DNA of 64,000 nucleotides from positions 3,348,001-3,412,000 of the forward strand of contig NZ_CP100000.1 of the NCBI RefSeq assembly GCF_024138165.1. The letters run 5' to 3'. The notes under the pieces were generated by a model. That model saw only the letters and a list, made by a program, of their open reading frames with translations, did not search any database and had not been told where the DNA came from. This document shows, in pieces, positions 27,665 to 36,829 of this stretch (positions within the stretch are counted from its first letter, which is position 1; every line of letters begins with the position of its first letter). The position numbers and the translations under genes were made by a program. The DNA comes from Halorussus vallis (GTDB taxonomy: Archaea > Halobacteriota > Halobacteria > Halobacteriales > Haladaptataceae).

Positions 27665-28465
27665 ATGAACACGAACACGGGAATCGCGGCACGGCTCGAA
27701 CGTATCGGGACGGACGGGAAGTACGTAATCGTCCCGATGGACCACGGAATCACGCTGGGGGCGGTGACGGGGCTCAAGGACATCGAATCGACCATCGACG
27801 CGGTGACGCGGGGCGGAGCCGACTCGGTTCTCACACAGAAGGGAATCGCGCCGCGCGTCCACCCGCACAAGAACGAGAAGGGGTACATCGTCCACCTCAA
27901 CGCCTCCACGTCCATCGGCCCGAACTCTAACGACAAGCGACTCACCGGCACCGTCGAGGAGGCGGTCCGGGCGGGCGCCGACGCTGTCTCCTTCCACATC
28001 AACGTCGGCAGCGACTACGAGCGCGAACAGGTCGAGGACCTCGCAGAAGTCACGGCCGACGCCGCCAACCTCGGCATGCCCGTCCTGGCGATGTCGTACG
28101 CTCGCGGGCCGGGCGTCGACGAACACGACGCCGAGAGCCTGGGTCACGCGGTCCGCCTCGCCGAGGAGATGGGCGCCGACGTCGTGAAGACCGCCTACAG
28201 CGGCGACGCCGAGAGCTTCCGGCACGTCGTCGAGTCGACCGGCCTCCCGGTCGTCATCGCGGGCGGCGCGCCCGAGGGCGACCGCGCGACCCTCGAGAAC
28301 GTCCGGGGTGCGATGGACGCGGGCGCGGCCGGCGTCTCGATGGGCCGGTCCGTCTTCCAGCACGACGACCCCGAGGCCATCGCGCGAGCGGTGTCGGCGG
28401 TGGTCCACGAGGGGTACTCCGCGGACGAGGCGCTTCGGGAAGCGGGGCTGGCGGTCGAAGCCTGA
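27665..28465 (+). CDS. 2-amino-3,7-dideoxy-D-threo-hept-6-ulosonate synthase (ADTH synthase)
   Basis: 266 residues of the DhnA/FbaB class I aldolase family: VIVPMDHGITLGAV, HLNASTSIGP, AVSFHINVGS, MSYARGPGV, VVKTAYSGD (Schiff-base Lys) and VVIAGGAPEGD. In archaea without DAHP synthase this enzyme starts the shikimate pathway, making ADTH from a deoxyhexulose phosphate and aspartate semialdehyde. A fructose-bisphosphate aldolase role is the alternative, but the trpCBA neighbourhood and the DHQ synthase II gene in the same window favour ADTH synthase. Confidence 0.85.
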   Translation: MNTNTGIAARLERIGTDGKYVIVPMDHGITLGAVTGLKDIESTIDAVTRGGADSVLTQKGIAPRVHPHKNEKGYIVHLNASTSIGPNSNDKRLTGTVEEAVRAGADAVSFHINVGSDYEREQVEDLAEVTADAANLGMPVLAMSYARGPGVDEHDAESLGHAVRLAEEMGADVVKTAYSGDAESFRHVVESTGLPVVIAGGAPEGDRATLENVRGAMDAGAAGVSMGRSVFQHDDPEAIARAVSAVVHEGYSADEALREAGLAVEA

Positions 28466-28779
28466 TTTCGGGGGTTCGGAGTAATAGTGATTTGAAGGTC
28501 GGCGATTCGAGTTTTCACGGACGAGAGGGCGCGTGCAGTCGCCGCTTTATGCGGCGACAACCCGCGCGAGGGATGACTGAGCGCCGACAGGCGCGACGGA
28601 ATCGGCTGGGGAGGCGTGTGGTCTGCGGTTGCGGTGGCGGTACTCAGTTGGGTCGTGCGAGTGGCGGTACTCGCTGAAGTTCGAGGGTCGACGACGCCGA
28701 ACGTCCACCCGAGAATGACTACGAGAGGGGTTGAACTACCGACTGCGCTACGCAGAGCGTGAATCGAGCAGTAGATAGG
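28466..28779. other. Intergenic region with a dispersed repeat
   Basis: No gene. It holds copy B of the second dispersed element. The rest, up to the stop of the next gene on the - strand, shows nothing I can name. Confidence 0.5.
28530..28640 (+). repeat. Second dispersed intergenic element, copy B
   Basis: GGCGCGTGCAG leads to hairpin TCGCCGC-TTTAT-GCGGCGA (28538-28556), then GCGCGAGGGATGACTGAGC, hairpin GCGCC-GACA-GGCGC, ACGGAATCGGCTGGGGAGG and GCGGTTGCGGT. Order and fixed parts match copies A and C; hairpin sequences differ. Confidence 0.6.
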
Positions 28780-29541
28780 TCACTCTCCGTCGGAGGTCAT
28801 CGAGTCCACTTCCCCACGCATCTCCTCTAACGATTCGATGAGGTCGTCGATGCGTTCGTCAGCACGGTCGTAGTCGTACCAGAGGCCGAGCGTCCACAGT
28901 CGGTTCCGTATTCCCTCGACGTACGCGTCTATCTCCTCGTCGGGAGAGAGTGCCTGCTGGTCTGCGAGGAAGTGCAATACGCTCCACCAGCCGACAGGCA
29001 CGGGCCCCTCCTCGGGGTAGGTGTCGACGGGTGCGAGTCCCTCGTCAGCGTCGAACTCCTCGAAAACGTGCTTGGACATCCGGCTAGTGAGGAACTGAAG
29101 GCGGACGGTCATCTCCTCGCCGCGGGGGCCGAACTTGTCGCTGTCGTCCTCGGGGCCGACTACTTTCCAGTCGCACGCGAGGTCGTCTTCGACCAACGTC
29201 TCCCACCTGTCCGATTCGTGTTCGATGATGGCTTCGACGTCGCCGCGCAGATGAACTCGGACTTCGCCACCGTCGTCGTGCGGTGCGTGCCCGTAGCGAA
29301 GGAAGCCGACGTCCCGACACCAGTCGCGTTCACGAAGTCGTTCCATCGCCGGAAGGACGTATTCGCGGACGAACTGCTCGTCTCCCTCTTCTCCGGTCGT
29401 CTCGAACACGACCGTGGTCCGTTCGACCATGCGTTCATCTGTCGTGTACGCTGGATACATTTTTCGTTGGGAGAGCCCATCTCGGGAATCTGCAGTCACG
29501 TACTGCACTGCGCGTCTATCGTCCCGCCCTTCGTCGGACAC
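28780..29541 (-). CDS. Uncharacterised protein, weakly like the lantibiotic-dehydratase C-terminal domain
   Basis: 253 residues, strongly acidic. The middle reads REYVLPAMERLRERDWCRDV, then FLRYGHAPHDDGGEVRVHLR, then a GWWSVLHFLADQQ segment and a helical end. The order (helix with LxxL, aromatic-R-Y, then alternating R/H strands) faintly recalls the thiopeptide-type or SpaB C-terminal domain that builds modified peptides; no precursor or partner enzyme is nearby. I do not recognise the family with confidence. The start is uncertain: a Met at residue 28 (MYPAYTTDERM) is a good alternative. Confidence 0.5.
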   Translation of the reverse strand: MSDEGRDDRRAVQYVTADSRDGLSQRKMYPAYTTDERMVERTTVVFETTGEEGDEQFVREYVLPAMERLRERDWCRDVGFLRYGHAPHDDGGEVRVHLRGDVEAIIEHESDRWETLVEDDLACDWKVVGPEDDSDKFGPRGEEMTVRLQFLTSRMSKHVFEEFDADEGLAPVDTYPEEGPVPVGWWSVLHFLADQQALSPDEEIDAYVEGIRNRLWTLGLWYDYDRADERIDDLIESLEEMRGEVDSMTSDGE

Positions 29542-29602
29542 GCTGTTGACGACGGACCGTCACGTCCCAGTCGTCCCCTCAACACCCGTCGCAGAACAGA
29601 AC

Positions 29603-29610
29603 CGATAAAG
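29603..29610 (+). promoter_or_regulatory. TATA-like element of mfnA
   Basis: CGATAAAG 24-31 bases before ATG 29634, suiting a leaderless transcript. Confidence 0.45.
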
Positions 29611-29633
29611 CCACCCGACAAGAATGCTCCTCC

Positions 29634-30683
29634 ATGCAGCGAGCGCCGCAGGACTTCGGGCGCGTCCTCTCGTCGATGTGTACGGTGCCCCACCCCGACG
29701 CCGCGGAGGCCGCCCGGCGGTTCCTCGCCTCGAACCCCGGCGACCCGACCACGTATCCGGCGGTCGCCGAACTCGAAGCCGAAGTCGTCTCGACGCTCGG
29801 CGAGATAACGGGACTCGCCGACCCGCACGGCTACGTCGCCAGCGGCGGCACCGAGGCGAACCTCCAGGCGGTCCGGGCCGCCCGCGACCTCGCCGAGGCC
29901 GACGCGCCGAACGTCGTGGCGCCCGAGAGCGTCCACTTCAGTTTCCAGAAGGCCGCCGACGTGTTGGACGTGGAACTCCGACTCGCGGCGGTCGACGACG
30001 ACCGGCGCGCCGACCCCGCCGCGATGGGGCGACTGGCCGACGCCGACACCGCGCTCGTCGTCGGCGTGGCCGGCACCACCGAGTACGGCCGGGTCGACCC
30101 GATTCCCGACCTCGCCGACGTGGCCGCCGAGGTCGACGCCCTGCTCCACGTCGACGCGGCGTGGGGCGGGTTCGTCCTGCCGTTCACCGACCGGGCGTGG
30201 AACTTCGCCGACGCCCCGGTCGACACCATGACCATCGACCCCCACAAGATGGGCCGGGCGCCGATTCCGGCCGGCGGCTTCCTGGCGCGCGACGACCGGG
30301 TGCTGGACGCGCTCGCGGTCGACACCCCGTACCTCGAATCCACCTCGCAGGCGACCCTCACCGGGACGAGGAGCGGCGCGGGCGTCGCCGGCGCGCACGC
30401 CGCCCTGACGGCGCTGTGGCCCGACGGCTACCGGGAGAACTACGAGCGCGCCCAAGCGAACGCCGAGTGGCTGGCCGACGCGCTCGCCTCGCGGGGGTAC
30501 GACGTCGTCGAACCGGTATTGCCGCTGGTCGCGGCCGACATCCCCGAAGAGACGGTGGGGGCGCTCCAGGCGGAGGGCTGGCGGATTTCGCCGACCGGCG
30601 CGGGGGAACTGCGCGTCGTCTGTATGCCCCACGTGACCCGCGAGATGCTCGAATCGTTCGTCGCCGACCTCGATTCGGTCTGA
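29634..30683 (+). CDS. mfnA: MfnA-type PLP-dependent decarboxylase (aspartate/tyrosine)
   Basis: 349 residues. PLP group II decarboxylase: [14 protein letters not shown] (cofactor contact), HVDAAWGGF with the ring-stacking Asp, and TIDPHKMG with PLP Lys205. The family decarboxylates tyrosine (methanofuran synthesis in methanogens) or aspartate to beta-alanine. Haloarchaea do not make methanofuran, so aspartate decarboxylation for coenzyme A is more likely. The stop is 45 bases before the next gene. Confidence 0.88.
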   Translation: MQRAPQDFGRVLSSMCTVPHPDAAEAARRFLASNPGDPTTYPAVAELEAEVVSTLGEITGLADPHGYVASGGTEANLQAVRAARDLAEADAPNVVAPESVHFSFQKAADVLDVELRLAAVDDDRRADPAAMGRLADADTALVVGVAGTTEYGRVDPIPDLADVAAEVDALLHVDAAWGGFVLPFTDRAWNFADAPVDTMTIDPHKMGRAPIPAGGFLARDDRVLDALAVDTPYLESTSQATLTGTRSGAGVAGAHAALTALWPDGYRENYERAQANAEWLADALASRGYDVVEPVLPLVAADIPEETVGALQAEGWRISPTGAGELRVVCMPHVTREMLESFVADLDSV

Positions 30684-30727
30684 ACGGCGGTTTGGTTTTT
30701 TCCGTCGGTCCGTCGTCTACCGGACCG

Positions 30728-31372
30728 ATGACGGACACGGTTTCCGACAGGTCGACCGCGGAGTCGCCGCCCGAACCGCCTGCATCCAGTTCGTCGAAGA
30801 AGTCCCCGCCCGGCCCGCCGGACCCTCCCGAGGGCTACGACGACCCGACCCAGTTCTCGTATCCCGGACTCTGGCTGTCGGTGGGGTTGCTGGTGCTGTT
30901 CGTCCTCTCCGTCGCCGGCTTCGGCGAACTCATGGCCGCGATTCGCGGCGGGGCCCCCGAGTACACGGTGGGGCTCACCGGTATCGGCGTCGCCGCCGCC
31001 CTCTCGGTCGCCACCGTCGTCGTCCACGAACTGGTCCACGGGCTGGCGTACCACCTACTGGGCTACCGGGTCAAGTACGGCATCGCGCTCAACATGGGCG
31101 CGGCCTACGCCGCCGCGTTCGGCCAGTTCCAGACGCGGCAGGACAATCTGGTGGTCGGACTCGCGCCCCTCCTCGCGTTCACGCTCGCCCTGACGCCGCT
31201 GCTCGCCGCGCCGCTCCCGGTCGCGCTCGCGGCGTTCCTCGCCCTCGTGGTCAACACCTCGGGGGCCACCGGGGACCTCTACCTCACGTGGCGACTCCTC
31301 CGGATGCCCGAGGGGACGCTACTGTACGACGTCGACATCCGACACTCGTACGCCTACTACCCCGAGGAGTGA
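30728..31372 (+). CDS. DUF3267-type membrane metalloprotease-like protein
   Basis: 214 residues from ATG 30728. A Pro/Ser-rich N-terminal 35 residues, then about five membrane spans. The zinc motif is HELVHGLAYHLLGYRVKYG (HExxH), and a second-half acidic contact may lie in NTSGATGDLYLTW. This matches DUF3267, a family of putative intramembrane zinc peptidases related to sporulation proteases. Substrate unknown. Probably transcribed with mfnA. Confidence 0.8.
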   Translation: MTDTVSDRSTAESPPEPPASSSSKKSPPGPPDPPEGYDDPTQFSYPGLWLSVGLLVLFVLSVAGFGELMAAIRGGAPEYTVGLTGIGVAAALSVATVVVHELVHGLAYHLLGYRVKYGIALNMGAAYAAAFGQFQTRQDNLVVGLAPLLAFTLALTPLLAAPLPVALAAFLALVVNTSGATGDLYLTWRLLRMPEGTLLYDVDIRHSYAYYPEE

Positions 31373-31406
31373 CGGCCGACCATCTTCACCGCGAACGCCC
31401 GTCGGG

Positions 31407-31823
31407 CTACTTGTAGTCTTTCTGCGGCACGTCGACGACCTCCTCGCCGGCCTCCTGCCAGGCGGTGAAGCCGCCTTCGAGATGTGCGACGTCCCGGTAG
31501 CCCATCTCGCCGAGTCGCTCGGCGGCCAGCGCCGAGCGCCCGGCCGCGTTACAGTAGAGGATGTAGCGCGTCTCGGGGTCGAAGAACTCCTTGTAGTACT
31601 CCGTCTCGGGGTCGGCCCAGAACTCTATCATCCCGCGCGGCGCGTGCTCGGCGTCGGGAATTGAACCCTCGATCCACACCTCGCGGATGTCGCGGACGTC
31701 CACGACCACGGTGTCGGCGTCGGCGTCGTCGAGTTCGGCTCGCAGTTCCTCGACCGAGACCGACTCCACCGCCTCGTCGGCCGCCTCGGCCATTCCCCAC
31801 GCCGTCCGGTCCAGTTCGGTCAT
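31407..31823 (-). CDS. Rhodanese-domain sulfurtransferase
   Basis: 138 residues with a single rhodanese domain: SVEELRAELDD, VVVDVRDIREVWIEGSIPDA, active loop YCNAAGRSALAAERL with Cys91, and VAHLEGGFTAWQ. Carries a sulfane sulfur for transfer in tRNA thiolation, cofactor synthesis or detoxification; the target is not shown. Convergent with the gene at 30728. Confidence 0.9.
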   Translation of the reverse strand: MTELDRTAWGMAEAADEAVESVSVEELRAELDDADADTVVVDVRDIREVWIEGSIPDAEHAPRGMIEFWADPETEYYKEFFDPETRYILYCNAAGRSALAAERLGEMGYRDVAHLEGGFTAWQEAGEEVVDVPQKDYK

Positions 31824-31953
31824 CGGCGCGGAGTACAGGCTCCGACTCGAAGAAGGTTGCGACGCGATGGCACACCGGGGTCGACAGTGTCGGCAGAGTC
31901 GGCGGTGTCGGCTACGACGGCAACGCCGTCACAGCGGCAAGCGGAGATACCGG

Positions 31954-32622
31954 CTACGACTCGGCGGTCCCCTCGGCCCCGGACTCGGTTTCGGTCGCCG
32001 GGCTCCCGTTCTCGTCCTCTCCTTCGACGTCGGTCGCCGCGCCGAGCGCGTTGCGCTTGACGCTCCGGACCCCGTTCTTCGCGCCCCGCTTGGAGGCGTA
32101 GCCCTGGCCGGAGTCGGCGATGACGTTGCCGTTGTCGTGGACGAGCCGCCAGCGCCACTTCTCGTCGCTGCCGCGGTACACCTCGAACGTCGCCTGAGCG
32201 GGCGGTTCGAGCGCCCTGATGGCGGTGCCGTCCGTCTGGGTCATCTCGGTGCCGCCGCCGACGCGGGGTCGTCGCTCGACGGCCTTTCCGGCTAACTCGC
32301 GGCCCTTCCGGGTGACGGCGGGCGCGTAGCGGTCGAGCGTCTCGACGGTGTCGACGACTTCGCCCACGACGCCCGACGAGGACTCGCGGGCGAGCATCCG
32401 CTCGCCGTCCCGATACAGTGCGAAGTGCAGGCCCTGCCACTCGACGCCGCCCTCCTCGGGGTGTTCGGGGAGGGAAACCTGCGCGCCCTCCTCGGTCCAC
32501 GTGCCGTCGCGGCGGTAGTCCAGCGAACAACTCAGTGCCGTGGTTTCGCCCTCGTCGCTCCGGTAGGCGACCCGCAACCGGACGCGGGGGTGGGCGACGA
32601 GCGTGTACTCGCGGTCGAACAT
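31954..32622 (-). CDS. Protein with a C-terminal DUF1508 (YegP-like) domain
   Basis: 222 residues from ATG 32622 (MFDREYTLVAHPRVRLRVAY). An N-terminal beta-rich half of unknown type is followed at about 145-190 by FEVYRGSDEKWRWRLVHDNG, SGQGYASKRGAKNGV, the DUF1508 fold, and a disordered acidic tail. DUF1508 proteins are small and of unknown function. Divergent from the membrane protein at 32711, with about 90 bases for both promoters. Confidence 0.75.
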   Translation of the reverse strand: MFDREYTLVAHPRVRLRVAYRSDEGETTALSCSLDYRRDGTWTEEGAQVSLPEHPEEGGVEWQGLHFALYRDGERMLARESSSGVVGEVVDTVETLDRYAPAVTRKGRELAGKAVERRPRVGGGTEMTQTDGTAIRALEPPAQATFEVYRGSDEKWRWRLVHDNGNVIADSGQGYASKRGAKNGVRSVKRNALGAATDVEGEDENGSPATETESGAEGTAES

Positions 32623-32710
32623 GGTACCGTATCTACGGCGAGCAGTCGTATCAGTCTGTTCGCCGACCGGAGTCACAAGGTCTAAAACGCACTCCTGCGT
32701 CCGTCCACAC

Positions 32711-33283
32711 GTGCTGTCACTCGTCGCCGAATCGGTCCTCCTCGCCGATAACGTGGTCGCGTTCTCGTTCTCGTTCGGCTGGCTGGAACACGCCGTCGAG
32801 ACCGCGACCGGCTGGGTCGGCGTCCTCCTCATCGCGGTCTACTCGTTTCTCATCGCCTTCGCGCTGCCCGGCGTGAGCGAAGTCGTGCTGGCCGCGCCGC
32901 TCGACCTCGGCCTCTCCCGGCCGATGCAGCTCGCGGTCATCATCTTCGTCAGCGGCGTCGGCAAGGCCGCCGGCAGCGTGCTGGCGTTCCACATCGGCCA
33001 GGAGGCCAAGAGCTCCGGCCCCATCATCCGCGCCCTCCGGGACTCGCGCTTCGACGTGGTGGAGTGGTCCGAGAAGAAGACGGTTAGGCTCGCGAAGCAG
33101 TGGGGCTACCTCGGGATGGCGGCCGCGCTCTCGGTGCCGTTCTTCCCCGATACCCTCTCCATCTACGCGTTCGCGGTCCTCGAAGAGGACTACGTGAAGT
33201 TCGCGCTGGCGACGTTCGTCGGCAGCGTCGGCCGCCTCCTCGTCACGCTACTGGTCATCGGGTCGACGGTCGCGGTGCTGTGA
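32711..33283 (+). CDS. DedA/VTT-domain membrane protein
   Basis: 190 residues from GTG 32711 (VLSLVAESVLLADN). Four or five membrane spans with the VTT/SNARE-associated pattern: FLIAFALPGVSEVVLAAPLD, GVGKAAGSVLAFHIGQEA and VPFFPDTLSIYAF with LATFVGSVGRLLVT. The family includes DedA proteins, now linked to lipid-carrier recycling in bacteria. The GTG is chosen since the sequence before it is not protein-like. Confidence 0.78.
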   Translation: MLSLVAESVLLADNVVAFSFSFGWLEHAVETATGWVGVLLIAVYSFLIAFALPGVSEVVLAAPLDLGLSRPMQLAVIIFVSGVGKAAGSVLAFHIGQEAKSSGPIIRALRDSRFDVVEWSEKKTVRLAKQWGYLGMAAALSVPFFPDTLSIYAFAVLEEDYVKFALATFVGSVGRLLVTLLVIGSTVAVL

Positions 33284-33752
33284 AACGGAGCGGGTACCGA
33301 CCGCGGGCGTCCCGGCGAACATTTAAGTTCGACGACAGTCTACGGTCAGTCGTGCCCGCGACGGCCGACGTCCCGACGGCTTCCCGCCCCATGCGTACGC
33401 TCAGCGACGCGTAACGTCGGGAGGACCCGCTCGGACCGGTTCGCGGACGGTTTTTGCGGCGGCGAAACTCGACTCGCCGACCGAACTGCGCCAGTCGCGA
33501 CCGACTCCCGACCACGCTCTCGCGGAGCGCCGCCGAGAACTCGGCGGCGCTCCTCGCTTGCAGTCGTTCGCCGCGACTAGCTCGTCACGGCGATGGACTG
33601 CTTAGACGACTGACGACCACGACGCTACCACGACGAACCACCACGACCAACCCCATGCACGAACGCGAACGCTTCGACCGCGGACCCGAGAGGAATCGCA
33701 CCCGAACGCGGAAATCGGCGGGTTTTACACCCGCGAAGGAGGACTGGATAGT
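33284..33752. other. Intergenic region with a cruciform-type palindrome
   Basis: No supported gene. A TATA-like ATTTAAG (33321-33327) lies about 25 bases before GTG 33352. That GTG opens only a 20-codon frame (MPATADVPTASRPMRTLSDA), perhaps a leader peptide or chance. A perfect 14-bp inverted repeat is at 33524-33553. The last 30 bases contain GGGTTTTACACC, a possible metG promoter. Confidence 0.4.
33524..33553. repeat. Perfect 14-bp inverted repeat upstream of metG
   Basis: GGAGCGCCGCCGAG, centre AA, then its exact complement. It could form a cruciform or a transcript hairpin; no T-run follows. Confidence 0.8.
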
Positions 33753-35888
33753 ATGAGCCACGACGACTTCCCGACGGAGAACCCGGCGGTGGTCACGTGC
33801 GGCCTGCCGTACGCCAACGGCGACCTGCACATCGGCCACCTCCGGACGTACATCAGCGGCGACGCCTACGCCCGCGCGCTGGAGAAACTGGGTCAGGAGA
33901 CCGCCTTCGTCTCGGGGTCGGACATGCACGGCACCCCGGTGGCGGTCAACGCCGAGAAGGAGGGCGTCTCCCCCGAGGAGTTCGCGCTCCGCCACCACGA
34001 GAAGTACGAGGAGACGTTTCCCCGCTTCGGCGTCGAGTTCGACAACTACGGCCACACCCACGACGAGACGAACACCGAACTCACCCAGGAGTTCGTCCGG
34101 TCGTGGATTTCGAACAATCACGTCTTCGAGAAGGAGATTCAGGTCGCCTGGGACCCCGAGGCCGAACAGCCGCTGCCCGACCGCTACGTCGAGGGCACCT
34201 GCCCGTACTGCGGCGCGAAGGCCCGCGGCGACGAGTGCGACGAGGGGTGTCAGCGCCACCTCGAACCCGGCGAAATCGAGGACCCGCGCTCGACGCTCAC
34301 CGGCAACCCCGCCGAGTACCGCGCTCGGGAACACAAGTTCCTGCGGCTATCGGACTTCCAGGACTACCTCAAGGGCTTCATCGAGCGCCTCGAAGGCACC
34401 AGCAACGCCCGCAACCAGCCCAGAGAGTGGATCGAGGGCGAACTCCAGGACCTCTGCATCACCCGCGACATGGACTGGGGCATCGACTACCCGGACCAGG
34501 AGGACGGCGAGGAGGACCTGGTGCTGTACGTCTGGGTCGACGCTCCCGTCGAGTACGTCGCCTCCACGAAGCAGTACTCCGAGCGGGTCGGCGCCGACGC
34601 CTTCGACTGGGAGGAGGCCTGGAAGGCGGGCGCGCCCGACGCCGGCGATGCCAACCCCGCCTGGAATCCGACCGACACCGGCGAGATAATCCACATCATC
34701 GGCCGCGACATCATCCAGCACCACACCGTCTTCTGGCCGGCGATGCTGCGGGGCGCGGGCTACAACGAACCGCGGGCGGTCATGGCCAGCGGGTTCGTCA
34801 ACCTCGACGGGGCGGCGTTCTCGACCAGTCGGAACAGAGCGGTCTGGGCCGACGACTACCTCGAGGAGGGATTCCACCCCGACCTGATCCGGTACTACCT
34901 CACCACGACCGGCGGCTTCCAGCAGGACGTCGACTTCTCGTGGGAGAAGTTCCAGGAGCGGGTCAACGGCGAACTCGTGGGGACCCTCGGCAACTTCGCT
35001 TACCGGAGCCTGCTGTTCGCGGCGCGCAACTACGGTGGCGCGCCCGACGTCGACGCCTCGCAGGAGGTCGCCGAGCGCATCCGCGAGGCGACCGAGGACT
35101 TCGAGGCCGCGGTCGGCGACTACTCGCTCAAGAAGGCCGGCGACGCCGCGGTGGCGCTGGCGGGCTTCGGCAACGAGTACATCCAGCGCAACGAGCCGTG
35201 GAACCTCACCGACGAGGACCCCGACGCCGCCGAGCAGGTCATCTACGACTGCGTCCAGATCGCCAAGGCGGTCGCGGTGCTGTCGGCGCCCATCCTGCCC
35301 GAGAAGTCCCAGACGCTCTGGGAGCAGTTGGGCGAGGACGGCTCGGTCCACGACGCCGCGCTCGCGGACGCCCTGGAGTCGCCGCCCGGCGAGTTCGGCG
35401 AACCCGACGAGCTATTCGAGAAGATAGAGGACGAGCGCGTCGAGGAACTCAACGAGAAGCTCGAAGCCCGTATCGAGGCGGCGACGGCCGAGGCGGAGAA
35501 CGACGAGGACGAAACCGACGACGAATCCGAGGAGGACACCGTGAGCGACGATATCGAACCCATCGACGACGACCGCATCAGCTTCGAACAGTTCCAGGAC
35601 CTCGACCTGCGTGTCGGCGAGATCGAGGTCGCCGAACCCATCGAGGGCGCCGACGACCTCGCGCGCCTGGAAGTCGACATCGGCGTCGAAACTCGCCAAA
35701 TCGTCGCGGGCATCAAACAGCTCCACGACCTCGACGAACTGCCGGGCGAGAAGGTGGTCATCGTCGCCAACCTCGAACAGGCGGAACTGTTCGGCGTCGA
35801 GAGCAACGGGATGGTGCTGGCGGCCGGCGACGAAGCCGACCTGCTGACGACCCACGGCGACAGCGAACCGGGCACGAAGGTCCGATAG
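33753..35888 (+). CDS. metG: Methionyl-tRNA synthetase with C-terminal tRNA-binding domain
   Basis: 711 residues. Class I synthetase: HIGH in GDLHIGHLRTYISGDA, zinc knuckle CPYCGAKARGDECDEGC, and the second motif in the diverged form AAFSTSRNRAVWA in place of KMSKS. After an acidic linker (about 590-615, ENDEDETDDESEEDT) comes a tRNA-binding OB-fold domain (FEQFQDLDLRVGEIEVAEPI to the end) that supports dimerisation and tRNA capture. Length and order suit archaeal MetRS. Confidence 0.96.
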   Translation: MSHDDFPTENPAVVTCGLPYANGDLHIGHLRTYISGDAYARALEKLGQETAFVSGSDMHGTPVAVNAEKEGVSPEEFALRHHEKYEETFPRFGVEFDNYGHTHDETNTELTQEFVRSWISNNHVFEKEIQVAWDPEAEQPLPDRYVEGTCPYCGAKARGDECDEGCQRHLEPGEIEDPRSTLTGNPAEYRAREHKFLRLSDFQDYLKGFIERLEGTSNARNQPREWIEGELQDLCITRDMDWGIDYPDQEDGEEDLVLYVWVDAPVEYVASTKQYSERVGADAFDWEEAWKAGAPDAGDANPAWNPTDTGEIIHIIGRDIIQHHTVFWPAMLRGAGYNEPRAVMASGFVNLDGAAFSTSRNRAVWADDYLEEGFHPDLIRYYLTTTGGFQQDVDFSWEKFQERVNGELVGTLGNFAYRSLLFAARNYGGAPDVDASQEVAERIREATEDFEAAVGDYSLKKAGDAAVALAGFGNEYIQRNEPWNLTDEDPDAAEQVIYDCVQIAKAVAVLSAPILPEKSQTLWEQLGEDGSVHDAALADALESPPGEFGEPDELFEKIEDERVEELNEKLEARIEAATAEAENDEDETDDESEEDTVSDDIEPIDDDRISFEQFQDLDLRVGEIEVAEPIEGADDLARLEVDIGVETRQIVAGIKQLHDLDELPGEKVVIVANLEQAELFGVESNGMVLAAGDEADLLTTHGDSEPGTKVR

Positions 35889-35980
35889 CGCGCACGGACT
35901 CCCCGTAACGATTTTTTCGCGACCCGTCCGAAAGTTGCGCGAACCGACAGCTATCCCGTCCCGCGGAGCGAAGCCGCCGC

Positions 35981-36829
35981 ATGGACGATTCGACGGACGC
36001 GGGAGATTCGACGGACGCGGACGACTCGGAACGCAAGCGCGAGTCGATGGCGTCGTTCGGCGCGGTCGCCGACGCCTACCGGGAGAGCGCGGTCCACCGT
36101 GAGGGGTCGGACCTCGAAACGCTGGCGTCGTGGTGCGCCGACGCCTCGCGCGCGCTCGACGTCGCCTGCGGCGCGGGCCACACCGCGGGCGCGCTCGCCG
36201 ACGCCGGCGTTCCCGACGTGGTCGCGGCCGACGCGAGTCCGGAGATGGTCCGGACCGCGGTGGAATCGTTCGGCGTCTCCGGGAGCGGAGCGGCCGGAGG
36301 CTCGTCGGAGCTTCGCTCCGTCGGCGTCGGCGGCACTGCCGCCGACGCCGAACGCCTTCCGTTCGAGGACGACGCCTTCGACGCGGTGACCTGCCGCATC
36401 GCCGCCCATCATTTCCCCGACTCGCAAGCGTTCCTCGCGGAGGTCGCTCGCGTCCTCGCGCCCGGCGGAACCTTCGCCTTCGAGGACATCGTCGCGCCCG
36501 AAGACGACGACCTCGCGGACTTCTTCGACCGGTTCGAGCGACTGCGCGACCCGACCCACGCCGAGGCCCACTCGCGGTCGGAGTGGAAGCGACTGTTCGA
36601 AGCGGCGGGGTTCGACGTCGCGGAGTCGCTGACGATGCGCAAGGAGATGGACTACGAGTCGTGGGTCGAACGGACGGGTCCGGACGAGTCGGCGCGGGAG
36701 ACGCTCGCGGAACTGGTCCGGACGCCCGAGGCCGAGGCGGTGTACGGGGTGCGCGTCGACGGCGCGGACGGTGACGTTCGGGGGTTCGGCAATCGGAAAG
36801 TGTTGATTCGGGCGCGGAACGGGGAGTAA
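35981..36829 (+). CDS. Class I SAM-dependent methyltransferase with an expanded loop
   Basis: 282 residues. SAM motif I is ALDVACGAGHTAGALAD, motif II VVAADASPEMV, then ERLPFEDDAFDAVTC, RVLAPGGTFAFEDI. It resembles the UbiE/YcgJ type; substrate unknown. Between motif II and the next strand the usual 8-10 residues are expanded by about 20 (GSGAAGGSSELRSVGVGGTA). The DNA there holds a perfect 15-bp inverted repeat (36321-36351) and a small hairpin, so this loop may be inserted. It follows metG by 92 bases. Confidence 0.82.
   Translation: MDDSTDAGDSTDADDSERKRESMASFGAVADAYRESAVHREGSDLETLASWCADASRALDVACGAGHTAGALADAGVPDVVAADASPEMVRTAVESFGVSGSGAAGGSSELRSVGVGGTAADAERLPFEDDAFDAVTCRIAAHHFPDSQAFLAEVARVLAPGGTFAFEDIVAPEDDDLADFFDRFERLRDPTHAEAHSRSEWKRLFEAAGFDVAESLTMRKEMDYESWVERTGPDESARETLAELVRTPEAEAVYGVRVDGADGDVRGFGNRKVLIRARNGE
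36321..36351. repeat. Inverted repeat inside the methyltransferase gene
   Basis: TCGGCGTCGGCGGCA, one central base, then the exact complement. Directly before it is a smaller hairpin CGGAGC-TTC-GCTCCG. Confidence 0.8.

Noticed and set aside
33352-33414. 20-codon leader peptide after a TATA-like box
   Set aside because: No ribosome-binding or attenuator structure linked to metG; too short to support from sequence alone.
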